Source: Schlesneria sp. (lineage in GTDB: Bacteria > Planctomycetota > Planctomycetia > Planctomycetales > Planctomycetaceae). Taken from it: DNA of 64,000 nucleotides. The number at the start of each line of letters is the position of its first letter. The stretch's first letter is position 1. Both the position numbers and the translations under genes were made by a program. Positions 18,850 to 27,760 of the stretch are shown here, one piece after another. A model generated the notes under the pieces. The model ran no database searches. It had not been told where the DNA came from and saw only the letters and a list, made by a program, of their open reading frames with translations. Location: assembly GCA_028291515.1 (NCBI GenBank), contig JAQGHU010000081.1, positions 1 through 64,000 on the forward strand, in the 5' to 3' direction.

Positions 18850-20454
18850 ATGGATCCGAATTCCTCTCACTCTGATAACACCTTACCCGCGACCGACGGA
18901 ATCGCGGTTCTCTTGGATTGTTACAGGCAATATCTCAAGCGATGGTCGTTCGATTTCTGGCTGGTCGCGCTGGCAGGATTTCTGGCTTGGTCTTCGTTCC
19001 AGTTCGGCGAACGAGTTGCCATGCGCGATGGACTCGGCTGGGACGGCGAAATCTATTGGAGTTGGGTGAAAGACTTCCCTCACGAAATCCAGGATGTCGG
19101 AATCGACGCCTATCGAATTCAGCGCATTCTTCCGTCATGCACTCTGTACTACGGATTTCGGTTGTTTCGAGTGCGTCCTTCCATCCGGAATACCTTGCGT
19201 GGCTTCGCCGCGATTAACATCCTGTCGATCATGTTGGTGGCCCATTTCTGGTGCCTGACCGCCAATCATCTGCGGATCTCCGACCGTGGCAAATGGCTGG
19301 GATTTGTGGGTCTGATCTTGAATTTTGCCGTCCTCAAATTGAGCGGCTACTATCCCGTGCTGATCGATATGGAGGGCTACGCCAGTGCCTCAGCGATGGC
19401 CTATTGCTATCTGACGGGACGACGAGTCGGCTTGGTGATCGCCACCATCGTCGGCGCGTTTCTCTGGCCGACGCATCTCTACGTCGGTGCGATCCTGCTT
19501 TTGTTTCCTCGTGAAGCAGAGGCGACTCAAGAATCAGGCAAAAGCGTCTCGCAGCAATTGGCCGTGCTATGGCGAATCGACATCGTCCTGGCGGGATTGG
19601 CAGCGTTCTACATCTGTATTTGGTCCCTCTACGTGTGCAATCGGATTCGGATCCCTCTGTTTGGCGGACTATTTCCCATTCGATCCGTCTTGGGCCTGAG
19701 TCTGGTCATCACCATGGGATATGTCTTTCTCGCGCTAAGACCGTTGCTGAATGATGGTCGGCTCTATCGCCTGTCGCGATCGGTGACGTGGTCTCAAATT
19801 CGCTGGACGATCGGAACTTTGCTGCTCGTTGTGGGAGTAAAGTTCGTACAAGCCAGTATCTCAAATCGGCCCGGCTATTTCGGATTCAACGTCTATTGTT
19901 TTGTCGTCGGCATTACGGCAGTAGCGAAACCGGGCTTGTTCTACTTGTCGCACCTGGTCTACTACGGGCCATTCTGGCTTTTGGCCGCGTTCCATTGGCC
20001 AGCCGTCTGTCGTCAAATTCATCGGCAGAATGGCGTCGGGCTGACACTGGTGATCGCGATTGGCATCTGCCACTCACTCGATGCCGAATCGCGACACATC
20101 ATCTATTTGTTGCCACTCCTCGTCCCTTTTGTTGTTCAGGTGATTGATCGATTCGACTGGTCGCAAAATCAGCTCTGGTTCTTGACGGTGATTTCGGTCC
20201 TGGCCAGCAAATTCTGGCTCACGATCGGCGGTCCCTTTCTCGACAACGGTAACCTGTACCCCGATCAATATTTCTGGATGAGCATCGGTTCGTTCATGAC
20301 AGATCAATCTTACCTCTGGCAATTGGCCACCGCGATCATTTGTGCGATGCTGATGAATCAAGTCCTCTTGCGCAATTCAACCGGCCCATCGCCGATCCGA
20401 CCGTTGCTCGACGCGGACTCGACAATCGATTCTTCGGCCATTCATTCGTCATAG
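18850..20454 (+). CDS. GWDG-family multi-pass membrane protein B (GT-C-like)
   Basis: 534 residues with ten or more hydrophobic segments, paralogous to the proteins at 14754 and 20479. Shared motifs: GLGWDGEIYW, YRIQRILPS, YYPVLIDMEG, GAFLWPT...LLFPRE, KPGLFYLSHLVYYGPF, DAESRH followed by LLPLLVPF, and SKFWLTI. The third motif has lost the usual TD(M/I)PA ending (IDMEG), so B may differ in acceptor. ATG 18850 is chosen; the frame is open from 18715, but the extra residues are unlike the relatives. No clear ribosome site. Confidence 0.7.
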   Translation: MDPNSSHSDNTLPATDGIAVLLDCYRQYLKRWSFDFWLVALAGFLAWSSFQFGERVAMRDGLGWDGEIYWSWVKDFPHEIQDVGIDAYRIQRILPSCTLYYGFRLFRVRPSIRNTLRGFAAINILSIMLVAHFWCLTANHLRISDRGKWLGFVGLILNFAVLKLSGYYPVLIDMEGYASASAMAYCYLTGRRVGLVIATIVGAFLWPTHLYVGAILLLFPREAEATQESGKSVSQQLAVLWRIDIVLAGLAAFYICIWSLYVCNRIRIPLFGGLFPIRSVLGLSLVITMGYVFLALRPLLNDGRLYRLSRSVTWSQIRWTIGTLLLVVGVKFVQASISNRPGYFGFNVYCFVVGITAVAKPGLFYLSHLVYYGPFWLLAAFHWPAVCRQIHRQNGVGLTLVIAIGICHSLDAESRHIIYLLPLLVPFVVQVIDRFDWSQNQLWFLTVISVLASKFWLTIGGPFLDNGNLYPDQYFWMSIGSFMTDQSYLWQLATAIICAMLMNQVLLRNSTGPSPIRPLLDADSTIDSSAIHSS

Positions 20455-20478
20455 CCTCAGCCATCGGTAACTCTAAGC

Positions 20479-22002
20479 ATGACGACTGAGCCTCACCTTG
20501 GCTTGAGACAGACATACCTCACACAAGATCGACTGGTCATCCTCGCGGCTTTTCTGCTCGCCACGTCGGGCTACGTGCTGGCAGAAAAGATCCCCATTGG
20601 AGGAGGTTTCGGCTGGGACGGTGTGACGTACGGCGAATTGGCCAGAGACTTCTATCGCGAAGCGTACGTGAAATCGATCGACGCCTACCGTGTTCAGCGC
20701 ATCGCACCGCCGTTTCTTGTTCACTACGGCCTGAGACTACTCGGCCTGAGCCTTTCCGATGCGAACATTATTCATGGTTTCGGCGCGCTCAACATCATCT
20801 GTCTCACTCTGTTGGCGTGGTGCTGGAACCGCCTCGCCCGTGAATTGAAAATTAGTTCGGGGGGAGTCTGGTTGGGATTCTGTGGTCTCTTTCTCAACTA
20901 CGCGGTCTCAAAAAATGGAACGTACTATCCCGTGCTGACCGACATCCCCGCCATGGCAATCGGCGGGGCGATGCTGGTTTGTTACCTGGAATCGCGTCGC
21001 ATCCCTCTGCTGATTCTGGCGGGGATCGGCGCATTCACCTGGCCAACGCTGCTGGGCCAGGGAGTATTACTGGCTCTCTTTCCACGAGAACCGGGGCGAA
21101 GCAATCATCTGACCAAAGCGACCTGGCACCTGAACGCGGTCGTGGCCGGATTGGCCGCCTACTATCTTGTCATGCTCGATATCGGAATCATCAAGCTCCT
21201 GCCTCCAACCGTCTGGTCCGGCGTGACACCCATGCGTTCTGTCATCTGGTTGAGCGTTGCGTTGGCAGCCATATTCCTGTTTCAAGTGGTGTCCCGCTTG
21301 CTCGATTGGAACTGGCAACACGACATTCGAAAGTGCTATCAGTCTTCGTTTTGGACAAACGCGCTGGTTGTGCTTGGATTCGCGATCGCAGTCAAATTCA
21401 TTCAAACGACATGGGCCACCAAGCCTTCCACTCTCGCTCCCCAAACTTATCTGCTCCTAATTGGGCTGTGGACGGTCGCCAAGCCCGCTGTATTTCTCCT
21501 GGCTCAAATCCTCTATTACGGTCCCTGTATCATCCTGGGCATGTTTTTGTGGAAGCCGATGAGCCAGCAGATTCGTCAAACGGGACTGGGACTGACCCTG
21601 ATTCTGTTGTTCGGCATCTCCCTGGCAATGGACTCCGAATCGCGGCATGTGATCAATTTTCTGCCAGCATTCGTGGCCTTTGTGGTGAAAGCAACGGAAC
21701 CGCAGCGTTGGACCACTCGACAATACGCGTTTCTGGCGATCTTGAGCCTTCTCTTCAGCAAGTGCTGGTTGACGATCAACGCCGGGCCAATGATCGGCAA
21801 CGCTTTCGCCTGGCCAGACCAGCGCTTTATGATGACCTTCGGCCCCTATATGAGTGACGAGATGTACCTGTGGCAGGGGGCCATTGTTTTGGTCGCCTCC
21901 GCCGCTATTTACTTGGTTTGCTTTCGTCCGCGATCCACACAAGGTAACGTTGGCATTTCTGACGATCTCGAAAGACCGAAGCGTGAAGCGTATCACGCTT
22001 GA
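20479..22002 (+). CDS. GWDG-family multi-pass membrane protein C (GT-C-like)
   Basis: 507 residues, the third copy of the family, 24 bases after B. Motifs: GFGWDGVTYGEL, YRVQRIAPP, HGFGALNIIC (as HGFGLLNILC in A), YYPVLTDIPA, GAFTWPT...LALFPRE, KPAVFLLAQILYYGPC, DSESRH and SKCWLTI, ending with a YMSDEMYLWQG segment equivalent to MTDQSYLWQ in B. It appears closer to A than to B. Function is inferred as for A: a membrane glycosyltransferase acting on lipid-linked sugar on the outer face of the membrane. Confidence 0.7.
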   Translation: MTTEPHLGLRQTYLTQDRLVILAAFLLATSGYVLAEKIPIGGGFGWDGVTYGELARDFYREAYVKSIDAYRVQRIAPPFLVHYGLRLLGLSLSDANIIHGFGALNIICLTLLAWCWNRLARELKISSGGVWLGFCGLFLNYAVSKNGTYYPVLTDIPAMAIGGAMLVCYLESRRIPLLILAGIGAFTWPTLLGQGVLLALFPREPGRSNHLTKATWHLNAVVAGLAAYYLVMLDIGIIKLLPPTVWSGVTPMRSVIWLSVALAAIFLFQVVSRLLDWNWQHDIRKCYQSSFWTNALVVLGFAIAVKFIQTTWATKPSTLAPQTYLLLIGLWTVAKPAVFLLAQILYYGPCIILGMFLWKPMSQQIRQTGLGLTLILLFGISLAMDSESRHVINFLPAFVAFVVKATEPQRWTTRQYAFLAILSLLFSKCWLTINAGPMIGNAFAWPDQRFMMTFGPYMSDEMYLWQGAIVLVASAAIYLVCFRPRSTQGNVGISDDLERPKREAYHA

Positions 22003-22037
22003 TTGTTGCCAATTCCGAGTAGTCTTGAGTCGACACC

Positions 22038-23201
22038 GTGCTGAAAAGCCTCGTTCCAAAACTGATCTGTCCGACTTGCGGGCAGTCCGATGCGACATTG
22101 TCCGCACATGTGTTCGACGACGGAGACGCGGGACATATCCGAAACGGGATAGTCCAATGTCCTCGATGCAGCACCATCTATCCCATCGAAGACGATCTGC
22201 TGGAATTGGTTTCGCCATCGCTCTTGAATCCCGAGGAATGTCGTCGGTTCAGCGAACGTTTTCGCGGACCGATGAATGAATTAGGTGTTTCCTTTGCTTT
22301 GAGTTCGAATGAAGCAGACCCCGCGGTCGGCGCGCAACTCAAACAACGTGAGCATTTCGATTGGTACGCCGACAATCAGGAGCAGACCTACCACGACTAC
22401 GCCCTGACACCCTTCTGGACCGCCGCGGATCGCCAGACCTTTCAGCGTTGGAAAGCTCAAGTCGCTCCCGGAAGCTGGCTACTCGATGTCGGCTGTGCCA
22501 ATGGTCGAGCCTCATATTCCTGGGTCGGCTTCCAGCAAATGACCGTAGTCGGTTTTGACATCTCCAAGAAACTGGTGCGACAGGCGATTGAACGATCGCG
22601 AGCCGAAGGCTCACAGGCATCGACATCGTTTCTGGTCGGAGATGGCAACATGCTGCCGTTCGCGGACAACTGCTTCGACTATGCGATGACCTACGGAGTC
22701 CTGCATCACTTGCCAGATCCCGGCCTGAGTACCGCACGAATCATCGACATCCTCAAACCCGGTGGAATCTTTTTCGGGTCGGAGAATAACCAATCGATCT
22801 TTCGCGGCCTGTTCGATCTGATGATGAAGCTGAAGCCGCTCTGGACGGAAGAAGCCGGTGCCGAGCCACTGATTTCTCGACAAATGTTGCGAGCGTGGAC
22901 GGCCGAACGTGATGCGAAATTGTCAGCCCGTTCGATCGTTTTCCTGCCGCCGCATTTGTTCAATCTGCTCGGTCACAAATTGTCAAATCTGCTGATGGGA
23001 CTGTCAGATCGCGTAGCCGGCGTCGTGCCATTCTTTCGCCATCAAGGGGGGCTGATCGTATTTGAGATCCAGAAGGATCAAGCACCCGGATCGAGCACCA
23101 CCCCAGCGGCGAATTTGGAACAGCCAAGAACAGAGTCATCGCGAAGTCTGTCCCCCGTTCTTGATGCGAAACGCAAACTGGCCAGTGAGCGTAATCCATG
23201 A
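22038..23201 (+). CDS. SAM-dependent methyltransferase with N-terminal zinc ribbon
   Basis: 387 residues. An N-terminal Trm112-like zinc ribbon (CPTCGQSD and CPRCSTIYP, residues about 11-46) is followed by a class I methyltransferase (WLLDVGCANGRASYSW, GDGNMLPFADNCFDYAMTYGVLHHLPDPG). This layout is frequent in glycan clusters, where such enzymes methylate sugars or lipid intermediates. GTG start at 22038. It overlaps the next gene by four bases (ATGA). Confidence 0.85.
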   Translation: MLKSLVPKLICPTCGQSDATLSAHVFDDGDAGHIRNGIVQCPRCSTIYPIEDDLLELVSPSLLNPEECRRFSERFRGPMNELGVSFALSSNEADPAVGAQLKQREHFDWYADNQEQTYHDYALTPFWTAADRQTFQRWKAQVAPGSWLLDVGCANGRASYSWVGFQQMTVVGFDISKKLVRQAIERSRAEGSQASTSFLVGDGNMLPFADNCFDYAMTYGVLHHLPDPGLSTARIIDILKPGGIFFGSENNQSIFRGLFDLMMKLKPLWTEEAGAEPLISRQMLRAWTAERDAKLSARSIVFLPPHLFNLLGHKLSNLLMGLSDRVAGVVPFFRHQGGLIVFEIQKDQAPGSSTTPAANLEQPRTESSRSLSPVLDAKRKLASERNP

Positions 23202-24163
23202 CAGACGAACTTACTCAACGACGGACAGTTTCGATCGTTGTCCCCGTCTACCACAACGCAACCAGCCTGCCGGATTTGCTGACGCAGTTTCAAAGCCTTG
23301 CCTCGCGAAACCCGCTGGAAGATTTCGAATTCGTCTTCGTCGACGACGGCTCTCGCGATGCGTCATACCAAGTCCTGTGCGAACTGGGCCGCCGCGAACC
23401 GCGGATGCGAGTGATCAAGCTCTCCAGGAATTTTGGGTCGAATGCCGCGCTAGCCGCGGGACTGGGCCATGCGAAAGGTGATGCCGTCGCCTGCATCGCC
23501 GCCGATCTGCAAGACCCGCCCGAACTGATCGATGAGATGTTGGTTGCCTGGAGGCGCGGGGCCAAAATCGTACTGGCCGCTCGAAACGGCCGCGATGACT
23601 CGTTCCTGACAAGCCTGCTGGCAAATACGTTCTATGCGTTATTTCGTCGGTTCGCGATCAAGACCATGCCCAAGGAAGGCTTCGATTTTTTCCTGTTGGA
23701 TGGCCAGGCTGTCAAGCTGATCAATTCGATTCAGGAGAGCAACGTCTATCTGATGGGACTCATCCTCTGGCTTGGCTTTGAACCGGAAGTCGTCTACTAC
23801 CGACGGCGAAACCGCGACGCCAAGTACGGCACGTCGATGTGGACGTTGTTCAAGAAGATCAAATACTTCATCGATGGATTTGTCGCGTTCTCGTATACGC
23901 CGGTGCGAGCCTGCTCGCTGTTGGGAATTCTCTTCAGTATTCTGGGATTGGTCTACGCGATTGGCATCGTCATCGCCAAGTTGATTTTTCAATTCCGAGT
24001 CGAAGGCTGGACCTCGTTGATGGTCGTCATCCTGATTGTCTCGGGTGTGCAAATGATGATGATCGGCGTACTTGGCGAATACCTTTGGCGCAATCTGGAA
24101 GAGACGCGCCGCCGCCCCCGATACATCGTCGAAAAGATCGTCGAAGGTGGTGAATTGGTCTAA
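23198..24163 (+). CDS. GT2 glycosyltransferase, ArnC/DPM1-like
   Basis: 321 residues. Motifs: VSIVVPVYHNATSL, FVFVDDGSRDASYQVL, VIKLSRNFGSNAALAAG, CIAADLQDPPELI, then two C-terminal hydrophobic segments (LLGILFSILGLVYAIGIVIAK and VVILIVSGVQMMMIGVLGEY) and RRRPRYIVEK. This matches undecaprenyl-phosphate sugar transferases that load a sugar on the lipid carrier. It is coupled to the methyltransferase by an ATGA overlap and is the last gene of the contiguous glycan block. Confidence 0.9.
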   Translation: MTDELTQRRTVSIVVPVYHNATSLPDLLTQFQSLASRNPLEDFEFVFVDDGSRDASYQVLCELGRREPRMRVIKLSRNFGSNAALAAGLGHAKGDAVACIAADLQDPPELIDEMLVAWRRGAKIVLAARNGRDDSFLTSLLANTFYALFRRFAIKTMPKEGFDFFLLDGQAVKLINSIQESNVYLMGLILWLGFEPEVVYYRRRNRDAKYGTSMWTLFKKIKYFIDGFVAFSYTPVRACSLLGILFSILGLVYAIGIVIAKLIFQFRVEGWTSLMVVILIVSGVQMMMIGVLGEYLWRNLEETRRRPRYIVEKIVEGGELV

Positions 24164-24761
24164 ATCGCGCGGCGACTTGCCACCGCAAGCTCATCTCGAC
24201 CAAGAAAAGACCAGAGTGAACGCGTCGGCGTGTCGGACTTCGTCGCGTGTTGGTCAACCGGAATGTCGGCCACTCGATTGGACAATTGTAGGAGCCAAAA
24301 ACGCCGGACCGAAAAGGCCAATCATCATCTTGGTTTATCAATCTCGCTAGGGAAACGACGACGAAAGCGTGCTTTTTGATACAGGTTCGGGAACCGCAGT
24401 GCGACTATTCGATGATTGGCAAATGGTTTTACGCCGATTGTCGAGGCTGGCGCAGCTATCTTAACATTCTATTTTTTCCGAGGCACCAGTCATGCAATCA
24501 TCGCGATGTCTAACTTGAGCTTCCAGTTGAGCAATCATAGCATGCTGGTAAGTGCATCCATGTCAATTGCGAGTCCACGTAGAGGCTGTCACACCTCTGC
24601 CGGGTCTGTCGCACCGTTGCGAACGTGTTCGTAGTACAGTCGGACATGGCCCCTTGGACTTTCTGTTTTTTGCCAGCCTCTTAACGTGATTTTTCAGGTG
24701 GATGCGTATTTATTTTGCGAACGCAGGCTGACACCAGCCGCGCAGAAGCTGAGAACATTTC
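24164..24761. other. Intergenic, composition shift, no supported gene
   Basis: 598 bases between the GT2 gene and the DUF2971 gene. From about 24350 the sequence is visibly richer in A and T than the genes before it, as is the following gene. No ribosome-site-backed ORF, tRNA or direct repeat stands out. A short hairpin AGAGG-N8-CCTCT occurs near 24580-24597. Confidence 0.4.
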
Positions 24762-26207
24762 ATGGCCACAGTGTTTTACAAATATCGAGCGGATTCCAAA
24801 TTCACCGAAAGTATCTTTACCACTGGAGACGTGTTCTTATCGACTGCAATAGGGCTGAACGATCCGTTTGAATGCTCGGTGCAAGAAATTGCAAAACACT
24901 GGATCGAGTCGCAGGTGAAGCAAATGAAACAAGCTGCGGTTGCGGGTTTCTTGATCGAAGCCTTTAGATACCGCAGATCTGAAAGGGCTTTTTTCGGACT
25001 GTCAACTACTGAACTCGAAGAGTTGACTAACCGCCAGCACGACAACATCGATCAGGCGTACGCGTCCTACAGACAGTTCATGTTGGATAAAAATGGACAC
25101 TCTCCATCAGATTGTGAGCGGTTTTTTGCAAATATCGACGCTCAATTAAATAGCGTTGGGATATTTAGCATGTCAGCGAACCCAGACCATCCCCTGATGT
25201 GGGCGCATTACGCCAATGACCATAAGGGGCTTTGCATTGGCTTTGAGGCAAGTGAGGGAAGCAAACTGGCAGCCGCAGATCATTGCCTTCCAGTTCAATA
25301 TTCCGATTCACTTCCCGAATTTGATGAGGATGGACTCCTCTCAGAAACAACATTCAGTGTGGATACTAGCGGCCGGTCGTACGTGTCGAGCTTCAAGATC
25401 GCCTTTACTGACAAAACTTTTCAGAAAGCGATCTCCACAAAACCTACGGTATGGAGTTACGAGAACGAATGGCGGTATGTGGAACCTTACGATGGGTTAT
25501 TCCAGTGGCCTGGACCGCTCTCCGAAATTACGTTTGGACTCAAGTGCTCCGATGAACGCAGAAAACACTATATTGCACTGGCGGAACAGTACGTCCCAAA
25601 CGATGTTCGATTGTATGAAATGCGAAGAATCCATGGCACGAACACTCTTGAGCGAGTCCCTTTGGAAATTCCGTTGACTCGGGCAAGGTGCAAGATACAC
25701 CCCGCACACATCAGTGAGGATGGTCCGGAGATAATGGATCCTCAGCAATTTGCAGCAAGGATCGAAAGTCTGATTAAACAACTGCAAATCGGACCAGCGC
25801 TCTTCGAGATTGATCAGAATTTGAAGAACCATCCGGAGTCGCCAGTTCTATGGAGTCTGAGAGGAATGGCTCTTGGGGCTGCCGGACAACATGCGGAAGC
25901 TCTTCTATCGTTTCAGAAACTGACTGAAGCATGTCCTGATGTTGCACAAGGATGGTATCAATTGGGAGTGGCACTCACCCAGCTAGATCAGTTGGAAAAG
26001 GCCGTCGTTGCATATCGGCGCGCCATCGAATTGGATCCGAATGACTCTAGCGCTGTTTTCAATTTGGGAAATATACTGGCGTGCAGTTTTGATGCTTCGG
26101 AAGAAGGGCTGAAGTTGTTGCGTCGTGCAGAACGACTGGGGCATCGTCGTGCGCACGCGAAAATAATTGAAATCGAAACGATATTGTTGAAGTTAAAAGA
26201 TGAGTAA
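24762..26207 (+). CDS. DUF2971 protein with C-terminal TPR repeats
   Basis: 481 residues. The first half matches the DUF2971 family (TVFYKYRADSKF at the start, GLNDPFECS about residue 31, and the hallmark HPLMWAHYANDHKGLCIGFE near 144-163). The last 140 residues hold about three TPR units (WYQLGVALTQLDQLEKAVVAYRRAIELDPN and its neighbours). DUF2971 genes often sit in variable regions and some are suspected of a defence role; the activity is not established. Codon use is more AT-rich than in the flanks, which suggests transfer. The next ORF overlaps its stop. Confidence 0.75.
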   Translation: MATVFYKYRADSKFTESIFTTGDVFLSTAIGLNDPFECSVQEIAKHWIESQVKQMKQAAVAGFLIEAFRYRRSERAFFGLSTTELEELTNRQHDNIDQAYASYRQFMLDKNGHSPSDCERFFANIDAQLNSVGIFSMSANPDHPLMWAHYANDHKGLCIGFEASEGSKLAAADHCLPVQYSDSLPEFDEDGLLSETTFSVDTSGRSYVSSFKIAFTDKTFQKAISTKPTVWSYENEWRYVEPYDGLFQWPGPLSEITFGLKCSDERRKHYIALAEQYVPNDVRLYEMRRIHGTNTLERVPLEIPLTRARCKIHPAHISEDGPEIMDPQQFAARIESLIKQLQIGPALFEIDQNLKNHPESPVLWSLRGMALGAAGQHAEALLSFQKLTEACPDVAQGWYQLGVALTQLDQLEKAVVAYRRAIELDPNDSSAVFNLGNILACSFDASEEGLKLLRRAERLGHRRAHAKIIEIETILLKLKDE

Positions 26208-26586
26208 AGTGGAAAGCTTCGGGTGCACGAATGCAATCGTCCCTTTACTCGCGACGCTGCTCCAATCAGGCTCCCTCGAATTGGATGTCCAAATGGTGGC
26301 GCAATGCGTCGGTCGCATGATCGACGCGGGCAGATCTCTTAGCGGCTTGGTAGAATTCTTCCGATTGTTACCGGTGGACACTATCGATGGTTGGAAATCT
26401 GATTTGTCTCTTTTGGGTTCACATCTCTCCAGCGCCGGGGGCATGCACAATGCCGCTGAAAAAGCTGCAGCATTCGACATGGATGCCGTCCAAATCTTTA
26501 TGCGTTGCCCTTCGCAAAGTGTCGTGAAGCCAGTCAATCCAGCGGAAAAGCAGACTCCACATACGGGCGGTTTTGAACGAAGGTGA
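26200..26586 (+). CDS. Unknown ORF containing an endonuclease IV N-terminal fragment
   Basis: 128 residues. It overlaps the previous stop codon by eight bases (ATGAGTAA), which suggests coupling. Residues 1-70 are unrecognised and helical-looking. Residues 71-106 (26410-26517) resemble the first strand and helix of endonuclease IV (Nfo): LLGSHLSSAGGMHNAAEKAA followed by MDAVQIF, compare the family pattern GAHxSxAGG ... ADAVQIF. The remaining TIM barrel is absent; 22 unrelated residues follow. It is probably a broken nfo start fused in frame to other DNA, and whether the product is used is unknown. Confidence 0.5.
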   Translation: MSKVESFGCTNAIVPLLATLLQSGSLELDVQMVAQCVGRMIDAGRSLSGLVEFFRLLPVDTIDGWKSDLSLLGSHLSSAGGMHNAAEKAAAFDMDAVQIFMRCPSQSVVKPVNPAEKQTPHTGGFERR

Positions 26587-26593
26587 CGACAGC

Positions 26594-27349
26594 ATGGAGC
26601 CACTTCAACAACTAGATTGGGACACCCGCTTTTTTGGCTTTCCGATTGCCAAAATCACCAACCCGGCCGCCTCGATTGATGAACTGTGCCAAGCCCTTGA
26701 TTTGATGAAGTCGCGGCAGATCCCTTTGGCCTATTGGGCGGCAGATCATCCCTCCGAGGACGTTCACAGGGAGGCGCTCCAACTGGGAGGGCGAATGGTC
26801 GATGAAAAGCTGACGTTCTCTGCAGAGGTCAGCAACACGCCTAATATCAATCCCTCCCAGAGTGGTCTGGTGCATTCCTGCCGAGACGGCATGTCGATCG
26901 ACGATCTCAAACAGTTGGCCGTGGATAGCGGGATCTATTCGCGATTTGTCGTCGACCCTCGGTTTCCCCCAGCCAAAGCACGAGCTTTGTTTGAAGAGTG
27001 GATGCTTCGTTCCCTCGATAAGACATATGCCGATGATGTGCTAGTCATCCCTCAAGCGAACCGCATCGCAGGGATGGCCACCGTTGTCCAGAAGGAAGGT
27101 TACGGCAGCATTGGACTCGTCGCCGTCGGAGAAGAATTCCGGGGCAGAGGATTTGGCGAAGCACTCGTCCGTGCCGCCGTAACATATTGCTGCGAAAGAG
27201 GTATCCGCCAGATTCAGGTCGCCACCCAATCGGCAAATCAACCGGCTCGACGCTTGTACCAGAAATGCGGGTTTGAAGTGTCGAAGACCGAATTCGTCTA
27301 CCATTTCTGGTGCGACGGCCCCAGTCCCCCGCACGCTTTGCCGGGATAG
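26594..27349 (+). CDS. GNAT N-acetyltransferase, WecD-like
   Basis: 251 residues. The N-terminal QLDWDTRFFGFPIAKI is typical of the dTDP-fucosamine acetyltransferase (WecD/RffC) group, and the C-terminal GNAT core shows VGEEFRGRGFGEALVRAA (acetyl-CoA loop) and ANQPARRLYQKCGFEV. It would acetylate the amino group placed by a DegT aminotransferase, which fits the enzyme encoded at 16486. The start at 26594 has GAAGGTGA upstream. It is separated from the glycan block by the DUF2971 insert. Confidence 0.82.
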   Translation: MEPLQQLDWDTRFFGFPIAKITNPAASIDELCQALDLMKSRQIPLAYWAADHPSEDVHREALQLGGRMVDEKLTFSAEVSNTPNINPSQSGLVHSCRDGMSIDDLKQLAVDSGIYSRFVVDPRFPPAKARALFEEWMLRSLDKTYADDVLVIPQANRIAGMATVVQKEGYGSIGLVAVGEEFRGRGFGEALVRAAVTYCCERGIRQIQVATQSANQPARRLYQKCGFEVSKTEFVYHFWCDGPSPPHALPG

Positions 27350-27760
27350 TTCAGGGTCTGATCGTTGTTTTCTCCCGCAACGTTCCTGCCCAAGCTGGCT
27401 TCAATCACGAGGAACGGCCGAAGACCTGTCGCATAACATATCTTGCCGAAACTGCCCGAATCCATTAATCCCTTCTATCCCTCAGGTTGCCGCGAGAAGG
27501 GGCCGAACTTCGCTAGTTTGCGGCGAGCAACACCGGTATAGTGGTTGTCGGTAGGGCGATGAGATTTCCTCGCTGACGTTGCGTTGTCGTCTGGTCTCAG
27601 TCTAGTCGCCGTTTTGGTGTAGATGGATTTCCGAGAACATGGATGTTGGTAAACCACCTGTGCAGGTTGTTGACGTCATCGGCGTCCGATCGCCAGCGGG
27701 TTTGGTGGTTAACATCCAAGGACTGGATCATCCATCGACGACCCGGAGGTTGCTCGCGGA
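27350..27760. other. Intergenic, no supported gene
   Basis: 411 bases between the acetyltransferase and FabH. No ORF with a ribosome site and no clear structure seen; a promoter for fabH is expected here. Confidence 0.4.
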
